NCBI RefSeq assembly: GCF_040954645.1
Contig: NC_092811.1
Location: forward strand, 123,277,411 to 123,341,410
Origin: Diabrotica undecimpunctata
Taxonomy: Eukaryota; Arthropoda; Insecta; Coleoptera; Chrysomelidae
Direction of reading: 5' to 3'
DNA: 64,000 nt
Part shown: one piece after another, positions 41,697 through 52,114 of the stretch
How positions within the stretch are numbered: position 1 is the first letter of the stretch
Layout: every line of letters starts with the position of its first letter
Notes under the pieces: generated by a model
The model's database searches: none
What the model was told of the DNA's origin: nothing
What the model saw: only the letters and a program-made list of their open reading frames with translations
Program-made: the position numbers and the translations under genes

Positions 41697-43486
41697 CTAA
41701 AATCATAAAATCGGTGTTAGATCCAGTATATAATTTTGATCGCTTACTTACCAGATCAAGTTTAAATCAAGAAATAAAAAAATAAGTATCTCATATTTTT
41801 GTTTGTTTTAAACACCAGATCGAGAAATAAAAATATATATGTTATGGATTATTTTTTTTTCAAGTACTTATGTAATTTATTTTTTAATATTACATATTTA
41901 TATGAAACACGGAAAACTTTAGATCATGGTAATTCAAATTCTCGACATATCATACAAATACCCTTCATATCGTTTATATACTTGATATATAGATCATCTT
42001 TTTCTCCAATAGAATGGAGAATTTGGCGAGATTGAAAAAGATTTCTTTATATCTTTTACTTATTGCTTTGAACATAGGCTTCAATGAACTTTCTTAAATA
42101 GCGGCGTGTTTAAAAAGAAATGCGTAATAAGCACTCTCTTGGAAGTGGTCTGCCGGAGCAAAATAGTCCAAAAAACCAGACATTTTGTACTCAGATTCTA
42201 ATATAATATTATTAATAACACTTTTCCATATTATCTACACAGAAGGATCTATTTTGAGCATATAGAAACACAATCCAAGTATGTCAAAAGTATGCTACAA
42301 ATTTAATATTTTCTTCATGAAAAAATCTTCATATTTTCTATTTTCTTCAAAGTCATCGGGTCGAAGGGAAATCATATCAAAGACATCTCTACAGGACTAA
42401 GTGAAAAGTATGTGGCTTTTCGCTGTCAGTTTTTATCAAATCTCTCTGCAACTAGTGGAGGTGGAGGTTTTTTTTTAATTTTCGGGGAAATTTGATATCG
42501 TATCAAAAAATGTTAAATACGAAAGTTGTTGTAGATAATATAAAAATCTATAACTTTTATTACACAACATTTTTAACATCACCCAAAATTACCGAGAAAA
42601 ATGAATAAAATTGCCTTTTTTCTATATTTAAGTTTTTTATTTTTGATTTCTGTCAATTAGTTATTCAGATTTGATTAAATTGGGTGAAAATATACATTAA
42701 TATGTTCTTAATTTTTTTTAGAATAAAAAATGCAAAAGCTTCCGAGATATTCGTGTTTTTTCGAAGAAAAAACACTATTGTTCAAAGAAAAATAAAATGA
42801 TGTAAATGTTTTTCTTTTAATTCTACTAGGAATCGTTTTCCTAGTAAAAGCATCAAATTTTTGATGAAATCATAGTAGTTCCTATTAAAAACATACAGAA
42901 AAACTGAAAAAACGCAAAAAATTACTTTTCTTCATTGGAACTTTTTTGACAATTTGTTTAAAATTATAAGAAAATTAAATAGCTACATAGACCATTAGAT
43001 TGTGTGAGAAAAAATAAATAAAAAATTGTATTTATCAGTTTAAAAAAATATAATTTTCACACTAAACTAATAAAAGTTAATTAAAGACTAATGATCTCTT
43101 TCCCTTTCTCAAATTTTTATCGTTTTCATAATCTGATTACTGAATACTTTCTAGTTCTTTTTGAAGTAAATCTTCCTGATCACTTGATTCTTCAAATAAA
43201 TACTCTGAGTTCGAGACTACATTTGTCTCTTCGTCCTCGGGTGTTGCATCTTTCAAATCACTTTCATTTTACAAACTTATTTCAATATTTGAACAGTTTC
43301 CTGAATCACAGCATTTCAAACAGAAATCGGTATATTGAAGTGTGTTTTCTATGGCCAGATCAGAAATGGTTTCATAGCTGCAACTAATTGTTTTAATAAA
43401 CCCTCTGGGATGACTAAATCGTCTCTCTATTGTCTCTCTTTTGTGCCATCCTAATGATTTCTTTCCAAACCAATTGGTAGCACTTA
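41697..43486. other. AT-rich sequence upstream of the zinc-finger cassettes
   Basis: No exon recognised. A shared 5' exon for the cassettes would be expected on the minus strand to the right of 41698; I could not identify one here. Parts (about 42430-43060) resemble AT-rich dispersed repeats at 22130-22330 and 46680-47000. Confidence 0.5.
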
Positions 43487-43729
43487 TTATATTACGTCAC
43501 ATTTGGAGTTAAAAATATGCTGTGTAAGAACGTTGTACGAATGCTCTAGTAGTGGGTGGTAACTTCTCTGTAGTGGGTTAGGGGCAGCATAGGCCTCACT
43601 TTTCAGTAGGAGCAGCATAGGGCTATGTAACTCTTGTCTTACGGCCGTAACGTCCTCCTGGCTTTCAGGGATATCTGGACGTTCTACGACGGCCGCTCTC
43701 GAAGTGGATCTCAACTTTCGAGAGTCCAT
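43487..43729 (-). CDS. 80-aa open frame of unknown function, downstream of a promoter
   Basis: Begins MDSRKLRSTSRAAVVERPDI and ends HSYNVLTQHIFNSKCDVI. The composition is less AT-biased than its surroundings. No domain, signal peptide or membrane segment is apparent. It lies about 700 nt downstream of the TATA-type promoter at 44440-44474, on the same strand. It could be the start of an unrecognised gene, the gag start of an LTR retroelement, or chance. GCC/GTAAGA inside it could act as a splice donor, but in phase 0, which does not match the zinc-finger acceptors. Confidence 0.35.
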   Translation of the reverse strand: MDSRKLRSTSRAAVVERPDIPESQEDVTAVRQELHSPMLLLLKSEAYAAPNPLQRSYHPLLEHSYNVLTQHIFNSKCDVI

Positions 43730-44439
43730 CCTCGTTTCAAAGAGTTAATTTGGGATTCCGGCCTCTACGTATAAGAAGCTTCGCCGAGCCTCTGTGGTAG
43801 GTGAGGGGACACCGGCAATCAGAATTCTCCAACAGTTCGAGCTTGCTTACAGACAGTATTCTTACAATGACTTAATATTTGTGTTAAAATTCTGACGCGT
43901 GGTGTATGTCTCAACTTCCACAGAGATACCGGCCTTCTCACTTCGTATAGCCGCGTTCCCTCTCCTCGAGAGAGAGGCACGAGAATGCCGGTCGTATCGA
44001 CTCCTCTTACTGCCCGTCGCTTCGTGTCACTACCTAGTATTTCCTATAGTTACTATTTGCATAAGGTTTCTGGCGACGAAGCGCTATCGTAGCTCGACCC
44101 TGATCGGAAAAGCAATTACAAGTCCCCGTCGAGGCTTTTATTTGCTCTTTACCGTGACAGGTTCCAAAGAACGCTGTAAGTTCGACACAATTTAAAATAG
44201 TTCTAAGACCAATGTCTTTTCTATTTCAAAAGTCGTGTTCTACTGCCAGGAAGCGTTCGTAGTCGACACGCCGGTTCTCGTGCTCTTGTTGATTTAACTT
44301 CTAAATTAGATGAAGTCTTCTTGATCTTAGATTCGACGTCTTCGACGATAGTAGGATATTGGTTAAATAATAAAACTCAAAGTAGCGTGGTAGCACACCA
44401 GGCCAACAAGGTCTAGCGGGGCTAGTAGTATATAACGAC

Positions 44440-44474
44440 TGGATCCCGATCGGAAGATGTGCTGCTCTTTTATA
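44440..44474 (-). promoter_or_regulatory. TATA-type core promoter
   Basis: On the minus strand TATAAAAG occupies 44474-44467, and an initiator-like CCAGTC places the start A at 44440, 34 nt downstream of the first T. This is standard RNA polymerase II spacing. Upstream are inverted CCAAT boxes (CCAAT on the minus strand at 44554-44550 and 44586-44582, and one on the plus strand at 44517-44521). Transcription would run leftwards through the 43487-43729 frame towards the zinc-finger cassettes. No TG...CA long terminal repeat pair was found. Confidence 0.55.
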
Positions 44475-44721
44475 CACATCGTGTTTGAGAATTTGCAGCA
44501 ATCTTCCGCCGAGAGGCCAATGACAGCGTAGTTAATAATGAGCGCTGTGATTGGCCGGCCAAAGTAACAATCTTTGTCGTGATTGGTTACCTTGGCGACA
44601 ATCTTATGAAACCTTGGAGCTCATTGTTGCAAGTTTTAAGTAGGCGTAAACACTTGAAGTCCGTTTAAACAGAATATTCCAGAAATCCCAAACACCTTGA
44701 TTTAAAAATCTGTGTTTGGGT

Positions 44722-45901
44722 CAACACAACACAACGGGTCAACACAATTCGGTTTTAAGGGAGGACTAGGAACAAGAGACTCAATTTTATGTATGAACAC
44801 CTTAATACAAAACTGTTTAGATCAACGAAAAGATGTCTACCTCACCTTCATCGACTACGAGAAGGCATTTGATAATGTTAAACATGATATCATGATGGAA
44901 CTACTACATAGGGCCAACATTGACCAGAAGGAGATCAGAATTATTCAGAATCTATACTGGAACCAAATGGCAAAGGTGAGGATTGATCAAGACCAATATA
45001 CGGATGAATTTGAAATCCGGAAAGGTGTCCGCCAAGGCTGCATACTCTCTCCGATGCTTTTTAATTTATATGTTGAAAATATATTTGCGAAAGCATCAGA
45101 AGACACGGAATTAGGCATTAAGGTGAACGGCATATCAATTAGCAACCTACGCTATGCGGACGACACAGTGATTATAACTGATAATTTGGAAGATCAGCAG
45201 TTATTACTTGATAGGGTGAATAGCATAGGTAAAAAATATGGCCTCAAAATCAACATTTTGAAAACGAAATATATGGTCATTAACAGAAACCCTCCTGAAA
45301 ACCCGATAATATGCATAGGTGACGATCGCATAAAACCCCAGAAAACATTTAAATACCTTGGCACCACAATTAATGACCAATCGGATCCACAACAAGAGAT
45401 AAAAACCCGAATACAAATGGCAAGACAAGCTTTTGTGAAATTCAGACCACTCCTATGTAATCAAAACCTAAATTTCGAAATACGCTACAGAATGGTCAAG
45501 TGCTACATATGGCCCATCTTGCTTTATGGCATGGAAACGTGGACTTTGAAAAAAACATCTATCAACAAACTTGAAGCATTTGAAATGTGGTCATTGAGAA
45601 GAATGATGCGCATACCTTGGGTGGATAGAGTTCGAAACGATGACGTCCTTAAGAGAGACGGCGTGGAAAGAGAACTCTTTGAATTAATTAAAAAACGCAA
45701 GATTGGTTACCTTGGGCACATATTGAGAGGAGCAAAACATGAAATACCACAGTTATGCCGCAAACAATTATCCTGGTTAAGGAATATTAAAGAATGGACA
45801 GGAATACACAATACAGGCGAGCTGTGTCACGCCGCCAAGAACAGAATTCTAGTAATGAGATAGTCGCCTACGCACTTTGGTGTATGGCATGTTAAGAAGA
45901 A
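44722..45901 (+). mobile_element. 5'-truncated LINE with open RT frame and 8-bp target duplication
   Basis: GTTTGGGT at 44714-44721 and 45902-45909 flank a 1180-bp insert ending GTTAAGAAGAA. The frame from 44722 to 45863 is uninterrupted (about 380 codons): STQFGFKGGLGTRDSI (RT motif 1), YLTFIDYEKAFDNVKHDIMM (motif A with catalytic Asp), FEIRKGVRQGCILSPMLFNL (motif B), RYADDTVIITDNL (motif C), KTFKYLGTTI, and the C-terminal region LLYGMETWTLKK, EAFEMWSLRRMMRIPWVDRV. The endonuclease and RT fingers are missing, so it cannot move by itself. Near-identical to 10307-12188, implying recent activity of the family. The reading frame runs through the target repeat, so the ATG at 44712 is host DNA. 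Confidence 0.9.
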
Positions 45902-45909
45902 GTTTGGGT

Positions 45910-46336
45910 TTCATTATTTTTAACTAATTCATAGATACTATAAAAGGTATTTATACGATAATTTGTCTATATATAATTAAGACAAAATTGTTGGTAAATA
46001 TATACCTACCTGCTTCTCGTCGCTATGCATTCCGATCCAGATTCTGTTAAATTTATACCTGCACACACTCAGTATGTTAAGAACTAATCCACACGTGGCA
46101 AGCAAGCGACTCGAGAAAGCTCAATTTATATGGTAGCACATTAAAAAACATGTTTTCACCAAAACATCATACAGACTTACAAACGACGCTCACAAACTCT
46201 GTAGTTGTTCCAAAAGGAGCCTGGGAACGACTCTTACTAATACAATCTCAGAATCCTGCGTAAAAAGCAAAATTCGTGAGAGAAAGAGAGAGCAGTTAAA
46301 AGAAAGAGAGATTAGCTGAGAGAAAAGAGGACATCC
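45910..46336. other. No supported gene
   Basis: Anonymous sequence with a purine-rich (GAGA/AAAG) patch near 46270-46330. Confidence 0.45.
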
Positions 46337-46546
46337 TTCTTCTTCTCGTGCCACTCCTAGCGGAGATTGGAAATCATCATGGCCACTGCGACTTTGTTAG
46401 CAGCGCGCCTAAAAAGTTCAATCGAACTACACCCGAACCATTCACGTAGATTACGAAGCCACGATATTTTTCTTCTTCCCACACTTCTTTTGCCCTGCAT
46501 GATATTTCTTAAAAGTTCGTACTTTTCACCTCTCACAATGTGCCCC
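46337..46546 (-). mobile_element. 210-bp LINE 3' end with 12-bp target duplication
   Basis: AAGAGGACATCC at 46325-46336 and 46547-46558 bound the insert. The minus strand encodes GHIVRGEKYELLRNIMQGKR, RKISWLRNLREWFGCSS and AMMISNLR. The tail AAGAAGAA is at the left. Severely 5'-truncated copy of the family at 52115-54271. Confidence 0.9.
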
Positions 46547-46558
46547 AAGAGGACATCC

Positions 46559-48105
46559 GAATATATACAAATGTTTCGTCTTTAAAACTTTAAGTAGAGT
46601 TTTATGTAGAGTGTTAATATTTGTTATAGTTTTAGTAATTATTCTGTACAATCGAATGGTGTAATCATTTTTTAATTTTCTTACATTTTTAAACAAATTA
46701 TCCAAAATCAAATTGCAAAAATTCAAATTTTTTGCGTTTTTTCAATTTATATGTATTTTTTAATACGAACAACTATGTTTTTTTATTCCATTAAAAAGTA
46801 GATATGTTATCGAAAAAAATAGGCCCTAGCAGAACTAAAAAAAATTCTCTTAAAAATGTTATATAACAAAAATCGTAGATGTTTATATTATTTACAATTT
46901 TCGCATTCGCAATTTTTTATACGGCGGTCAAATTTGGCCAGAAATTAAGAAAAAAACATTGTTCACCTCCTTTTAACCGCCCTCCCCAAATACATTTATA
47001 TAATACTATAAACTGTTACATGAATAGATTTCGAAGTGTTATAAAACTGGGAAAATAATAAATACTGTTTTATTTGTGAATAATTCTTGTATAGGGAATA
47101 CAGATATCGACTTAAAAATTTGAGACAACTCTATCTTATCACCTAACTATTTTACAAGAAACGAATCAACAAGAAAAGAAAAATGCGAAGTTCGTAGAAA
47201 AAAATCAGTCTTAAACATACTATATATATATAAACTAAAATAAAAATATATCTATATAATAATATAGTACAGTAAGTTTAGTAAATAATTACACAGTACA
47301 TCGAGAATATAAATTAAATATGCAATATAAAAAAACCGATCTTTTGTACGACAAAAAAACAGTATTTTGAAAATAGTGTCTATGTTACTGTCATTGAAGG
47401 AGTTCACATATATCCTGCTGCTATATTTAAATGATAACCACCTTGATAAGAACTGTTGTCTATGCTATTCTTTGAGCATTTATGACAACCTATCCTTCGG
47501 AAGGAAAAGAAATCATCGTCATTTTGTTCTGTGTAGAAAATGCACATTTAAAAGGCTATCGGAGACTTTTGACACAACCACAGCCAAGGAACTATTACAA
47601 AAGCACCGAAAACTTAAATACCAGGAGAAGAAGAAGAAAGAAAACCCCAGAAAATAGACCGCTGGTGTCTTCAATGAAAATTTTTCCTGTCAATAAGTGT
47701 TCTGTGAAAATATTACTCTTTTATAATATATTTTTTTTATCTATGTGTCCATGTTGAAAATAACTCCTAATATATTTACATGGAAAAAAATTTTATAAGT
47801 GTCAGCGAAACTAATTATTTTTATTTGTGTGTCAGCGAACCTTATAACTATTTTTTTATTGTTATTAACATATATAAATATATATTCTCGATGCATCATT
47901 AGCAAATCAATCAAAATGTGGTTGCTAATTAATAAACAGACAAAATTGAAATAAGTGGTGTCCACTAGACGATATTTTTACATTAAAATTACTAATAAAT
48001 AACACGAAAGTAAAAATACATATATTAAAATACGTTTTACGTGTTCATCAGAGAGAAACTGAAAATATTATCCATAAAAACTGTATTAGAAGGATTTTCT
48101 TATAA
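46559..48105. other. AT-rich stretch, no supported gene
   Basis: A frame at 47367-47657 has a CRKC pair and Lys-rich end but nothing I can assign. The remainder is very AT-rich, with repeat-like blocks at 46680-47000. Confidence 0.45.
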
Positions 48106-48107
48106 TA

Positions 48108-50210
48108 CAGGGTGTTTCAAAAAAAGGTAACCCCGTCTGTAGGGTAGGTAAAAAACTGAAAAATAAATGGGGTGTGCTTAGTAAACAATTTTTGTAACGC
48201 CATCCGTTTTCAAGATACAGGGCGTTAAAGAAAAAAAAATTTACGCATTTTTTACCATTTTGCCGAAACTACTGGCAACATTGTAATGAAATTTTATACG
48301 AATATGTTTTGGAAGCTGATACATCCCATGAATTTGTTTTTATATCTGATTCTCATAGAAGGCGCTAGTTACACGGATCGTACTAAGATTTAGTCGATAT
48401 AACTTTTTTAAGAGTATAATTATTAATCAAAATTTCAAGTAAACTTAAACATCATTCAATTTTACACGAAAAAGGTACTCTTCGTAAAACTCGATACTAT
48501 TTACCGTTTTCGAGATATTTTGATTTGAAAATTATGAAGTAATAATTGATGCTGGTAGTAATGATAAAGTTCTAATAGGTATACCTCTATTTTCTCCAAG
48601 TGTGCCATGAAAATCTGACATTTATTGATTGTTATGACGATAAATCAACAATAATTAGAGTTTTGAAACCTTGTTATTTGTAAAATCAAATCAAAATGTA
48701 CTCAAATGTTGAATACACTGACATGTTATTAACCTTAGGCGAATGTTTAGGATGTTCTAGTGCAGCTGTGACACGTTATGCAGAAAAGGTTCCTAGAAGA
48801 AACTTACCAAGTAAAAAAAGATTTAGAACCGTTAAACGACGTTGTCGAGAAACTGGGAATGTGAGACCAAATAAAATAAATTCTGGTAGACCAAGAACAA
48901 CAAGGCGTAAGGAATATAGCAAGACAAACAAATACTTCTTCTTCAAGTACTTGGCGGATACTGAAAGAACAGCAATTACATCCTTATCATTACAGACAAG
49001 TCCAAGAGCTCTTGCCAGATGATCTACCGGTTAGAGTGGATTTTTGTGAAACATTGCAATAAAGGACAGCACACAATATAAATTTTTTAAAATGCATTCT
49101 TTTTACGGACGAGGCCACCTTTACGCGACAAGGTATGTTTAACTCCCATAATGCACACTACTGGTGTGATGAGAATCCACGAGTCAAAAGGGTATCACAT
49201 TACCAACACTCATTTAAAGTTAATGTTTGGGCAGAAACTTTAGGTAACAAATTAATAGGTTATCATATTCTACCTGGAAATTTAAATGGTGATATGTATT
49301 TTAATTTTTTAAACAATTCCTTATTCGAGATATTAGAAGATTTAACGCTAAACGAGCGAAGATCTTTATTTTTTATGCACGATGGAGCTCCACCACACTT
49401 TGATAGAAGGTGTCGTAATTGGTTGAGTAATCATTTTCCGATTCATTGGCCTCCTCGGTCATGCGACTTTAACCCTTTGGACTACGCAGTTTAGTCGTAT
49501 ATTAAAGAAACAGTCTATGCTACAGAGGTAAATTCACGCCAAGAATTGGAACAAAGAATTCAACGTCAATTTAATGACATCATAGCTGATCCCCCTACCG
49601 TTTAGAAGGTTAATAGAATCTTCAGAAAATCGAATAGACTTGTGTATTTGCGAAAACGGGAGCCATTTTGAACACTTACTGTAATTGAATTTTATTTTAT
49701 TTTCTTAGTCATTAATTTAATTTTCTTCTTGTGAGTTTTGATTAATTACTAACTATTTTATACCAGCATCAATTATTACTTCATAATTTTCAAATCAAAA
49801 TATTCCGAAAACGGTACACAGTATCGAGTTTTACCAAGAGTACCTTTTTCGTGTAAAATTGAATGATGTTTAAGTTTACTTAAAATTTTGATTAATAATT
49901 ATACTCTTAAAAAAGTTATATTGACTAATACTTAGTACGATCCGTGTAACTAGCGCCCTCTATGAGAATCAGATATAAAAACAAATTCATGGGATGTATC
50001 AGCTTCCAAAACATATTCGTATAAAATTTCATTACAATATTGCCAGTAATTTCAGCAAAATCGTAAAAAATGCGTAAAATTTTTTTTTCTTCAACGCCCT
50101 GTATCTTAAAAACGGATGGCGTTACAAAAATTTTTTACTAAGCAAACCCCAGTTATTTTTCAGTTTTTTACCTACCCTAGAGACGGGGTTACCTTTTTTG
50201 AAACACCCTG
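48108..50210 (+). mobile_element. Mariner-like transposon, copy A of DD43D family
   Basis: A 2103-bp element with TA at 48106-48107 and 50211-50212. The left terminus is CAGGGTGTTTCAAAAAAAGG and the right its complement. Inverted similarity extends several hundred bp, through ATTTACGCATTTTTTACGA and GATCGTACTAAG-type blocks, giving long terminal repeats. It carries a disrupted transposase and is very similar to copy B at 58751. Confidence 0.92.
48696..49684 (+). pseudogene. Mariner-like transposase, copy A (deleted, with stops)
   Basis: Starts MYSNVEYTDMLLTLGECLGC. Compared with copy B, 56 bp are missing after SGRPRTTR, shifting the frame. There is a stop in place of Gln near 49062 and another in place of Trp at about 49492. 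A 33-bp in-frame deletion near 49440 lies between CCGA repeats, removing 11 residues between the second and third catalytic Asp. Preserved motifs: FTDEATFTRQGMFNSHNAHY, FMHDGAPPHFDRRCRNWL and CDFNPLDYAV. C-terminus truncated in frame by the stop. Confidence 0.9.
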
Positions 50211-50212
50211 TA

Positions 50213-50394
50213 TAACTAAATGACATGCGCAAATCAAAATTTTGTCCTCAGCTGCCATCAATAATTTTGAAATCTCCATTCGGTAGGAAAATTTATATAG
50301 AAATAAAAAATCTTTGGTACATTTTAAAGTAAATTGCGTTTAAATTTATTAGTCTTGTCAAAAATCAGTCTTTTATAATCATTTAGTAGAATAG

Positions 50395-50466
<72 letters not shown>

Positions 50467-51289
50467 CGAGCCGAAAATAAGGTTTTCAGACATCTGAAAA
50501 CTATGGCATTGAATCCCGTTACCAGCTGAAATTTTGAAGATGATAAATAATTACTGAAGAGTACACAGCACAACCCTGACGAAACTCAACAATAATTAAA
50601 AAATATGTAGCGAGCTGAATGAGCATAGTATCGAGGAAAAGATTTAAATAAGTTCAATATGAATACAAAAGATCTTTTAGATTGACGTGTGGAAATTTAT
50701 GAAAGCAAACGAGCCCTTTATTTAAATTAATATGCCTTAATGTTACAGTGGCTTCTGAAATGGCTCACTCAGTGTACTTCTCAAATAAACAGTTTTCTTT
50801 GTTATAAATTTACCGATCTTTGTATTTGGTGATTGATTCTGTGAATATGTCGTTTAGATGTCTTTTGTCCATTAAAGGAGTGTTTTGTTGAGATTTTGTT
50901 GTTATACGTTATCGGTAGGTGGAAGATCGTTGTAGAACGGGAGGTTTGTAATATCAATGTTTCCTTGTTTTTGTGGTCCTGTTGGATAAGAAGAGAGAAC
51001 GTTTGTAGTTAAATTACTTCCCGTAAATTTTTAGTTCTTAAAACATTCATCTATGCTCTTCGCTCAGTCCGCGACTAACTTGGAAATTTTCACGCTTTAG
51101 TGAAAGATTTTGAATTTCGTAGCACAGTGCTCAACATACTGTTTATACGTCTTTATTACTAATGAGTTGAATAGGTGTTTTATGAATTTCTATGGTGGAT
51201 AGTAGTGGACTAAGCTCGTGAGGGTTGTCTTGTCTGATAGTGTGTATTTTAACAGCTGATCTTATGCAGTTTGCCAATTTGATCCGTCA
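50213..51289. other. Mostly non-coding
   Basis: Contains a (TA)n tract. The minus strand at about 50680-51260 shows fragments such as EIQNLSLKRENFQVSRGLSE that might be an old coding relic, but I cannot assign them. Confidence 0.4.
50396..50461. repeat. (TA)n microsatellite
   Basis: About 33 uninterrupted TA units near the right end of mariner copy A. Confidence 0.95.
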
Positions 51290-52080
51290 TATTCTACACA
51301 TTCGTGGACCTTAAGAAAACATTTGACCGGATCAAATTAAAGGACGTTATCAAAACGACCGAAAACATCTACCAAAGCAACACAATAAAAGTAAAAGTAG
51401 AAGAACTAACCAACCCTATTGAAGCTGGCAATGGGATAAGACAGGAGATTCCCTGAGTTCTCTTTTGGTAAACATGATTATAGATGAAAAAATAAAAAAA
51501 GTAAGAACTAAAAAAGGATACCAAATGGGAGAAAAACAACTTAAAATAATCTGATATGCAGACGACGCAATACTACTCTCTCAAAGTGAAGACGATTTAT
51601 AACGTATACTGCACCAATTTAATATAGCCGCCAGAAAATTTAACTCCTATTTAAATAATGGGGAAAATGTTAATTTCCCCAAAGGAGACAAAATGCAAGG
51701 TTACAACAGAAAATTTACTAAGATGTAAATTGGAGCTGGAAGGTCAGATAATAGAACAAGTGATGAAGTTTAAATATCTAGATATCACATTATCTAGCTA
51801 CGGAAAGCTCAACTGAAGTGGAAGATCAAGTGAATAGATTAGAAACAGTAGAGATGAAAAATTGATGGTAAGACACTATGGGACAGAGCAAGAAGTACAG
51901 ATATACGACGTAGATGCAAGGTGGAGAACATCAAGAACTGGGTAAAAAATAGAAAAGTAGATTAAAACAATCATATAAGCCGAATGGCAACAAATAGAGT
52001 AATAAAGACGGAAAAGATATCGTCGTCGGTCAAGAAGAAACGGACACAGGGCATTAGAAACAATTCGAAATTATAATTAC
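51290..52080 (+). pseudogene. LINE RT/C-terminal remnant
   Basis: Plus-strand pieces: FVDLKKTFDRIKLKD-like (motif A, read with shifts), NRENIYQSNTIKVKVEEL-like, NGIRQGDSLSSLLVNMIIDE (motif B), YADDAILLSQSEDDL (motif C), then MKFKYLDITLSSYGKLN and a degraded C-terminus. Stops throughout. Same family as 56900-57760, and related to the LINE cut by the Sailor-like element (YLGI.ITSYG). Confidence 0.75.
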
Positions 52081-52114
52081 ATTCAAACTGTACAACACCT
52101 CTTCTATATTATAT

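Noticed and set aside
43091..43387. 98-codon plus-strand frame
   Set aside because: Low-complexity Phe/Leu/Asn-rich translation of AT-rich DNA without domain or splice support.
47367..47757. Possible small gene with CRKC motif and Lys-rich end
   Set aside because: Single Cys pair, competing overlapping frame, AT-rich context and no splice or homology evidence that I can see.
50379..50573. Frame with long Ile-Tyr tract
   Set aside because: Translation of a (TA)n microsatellite.
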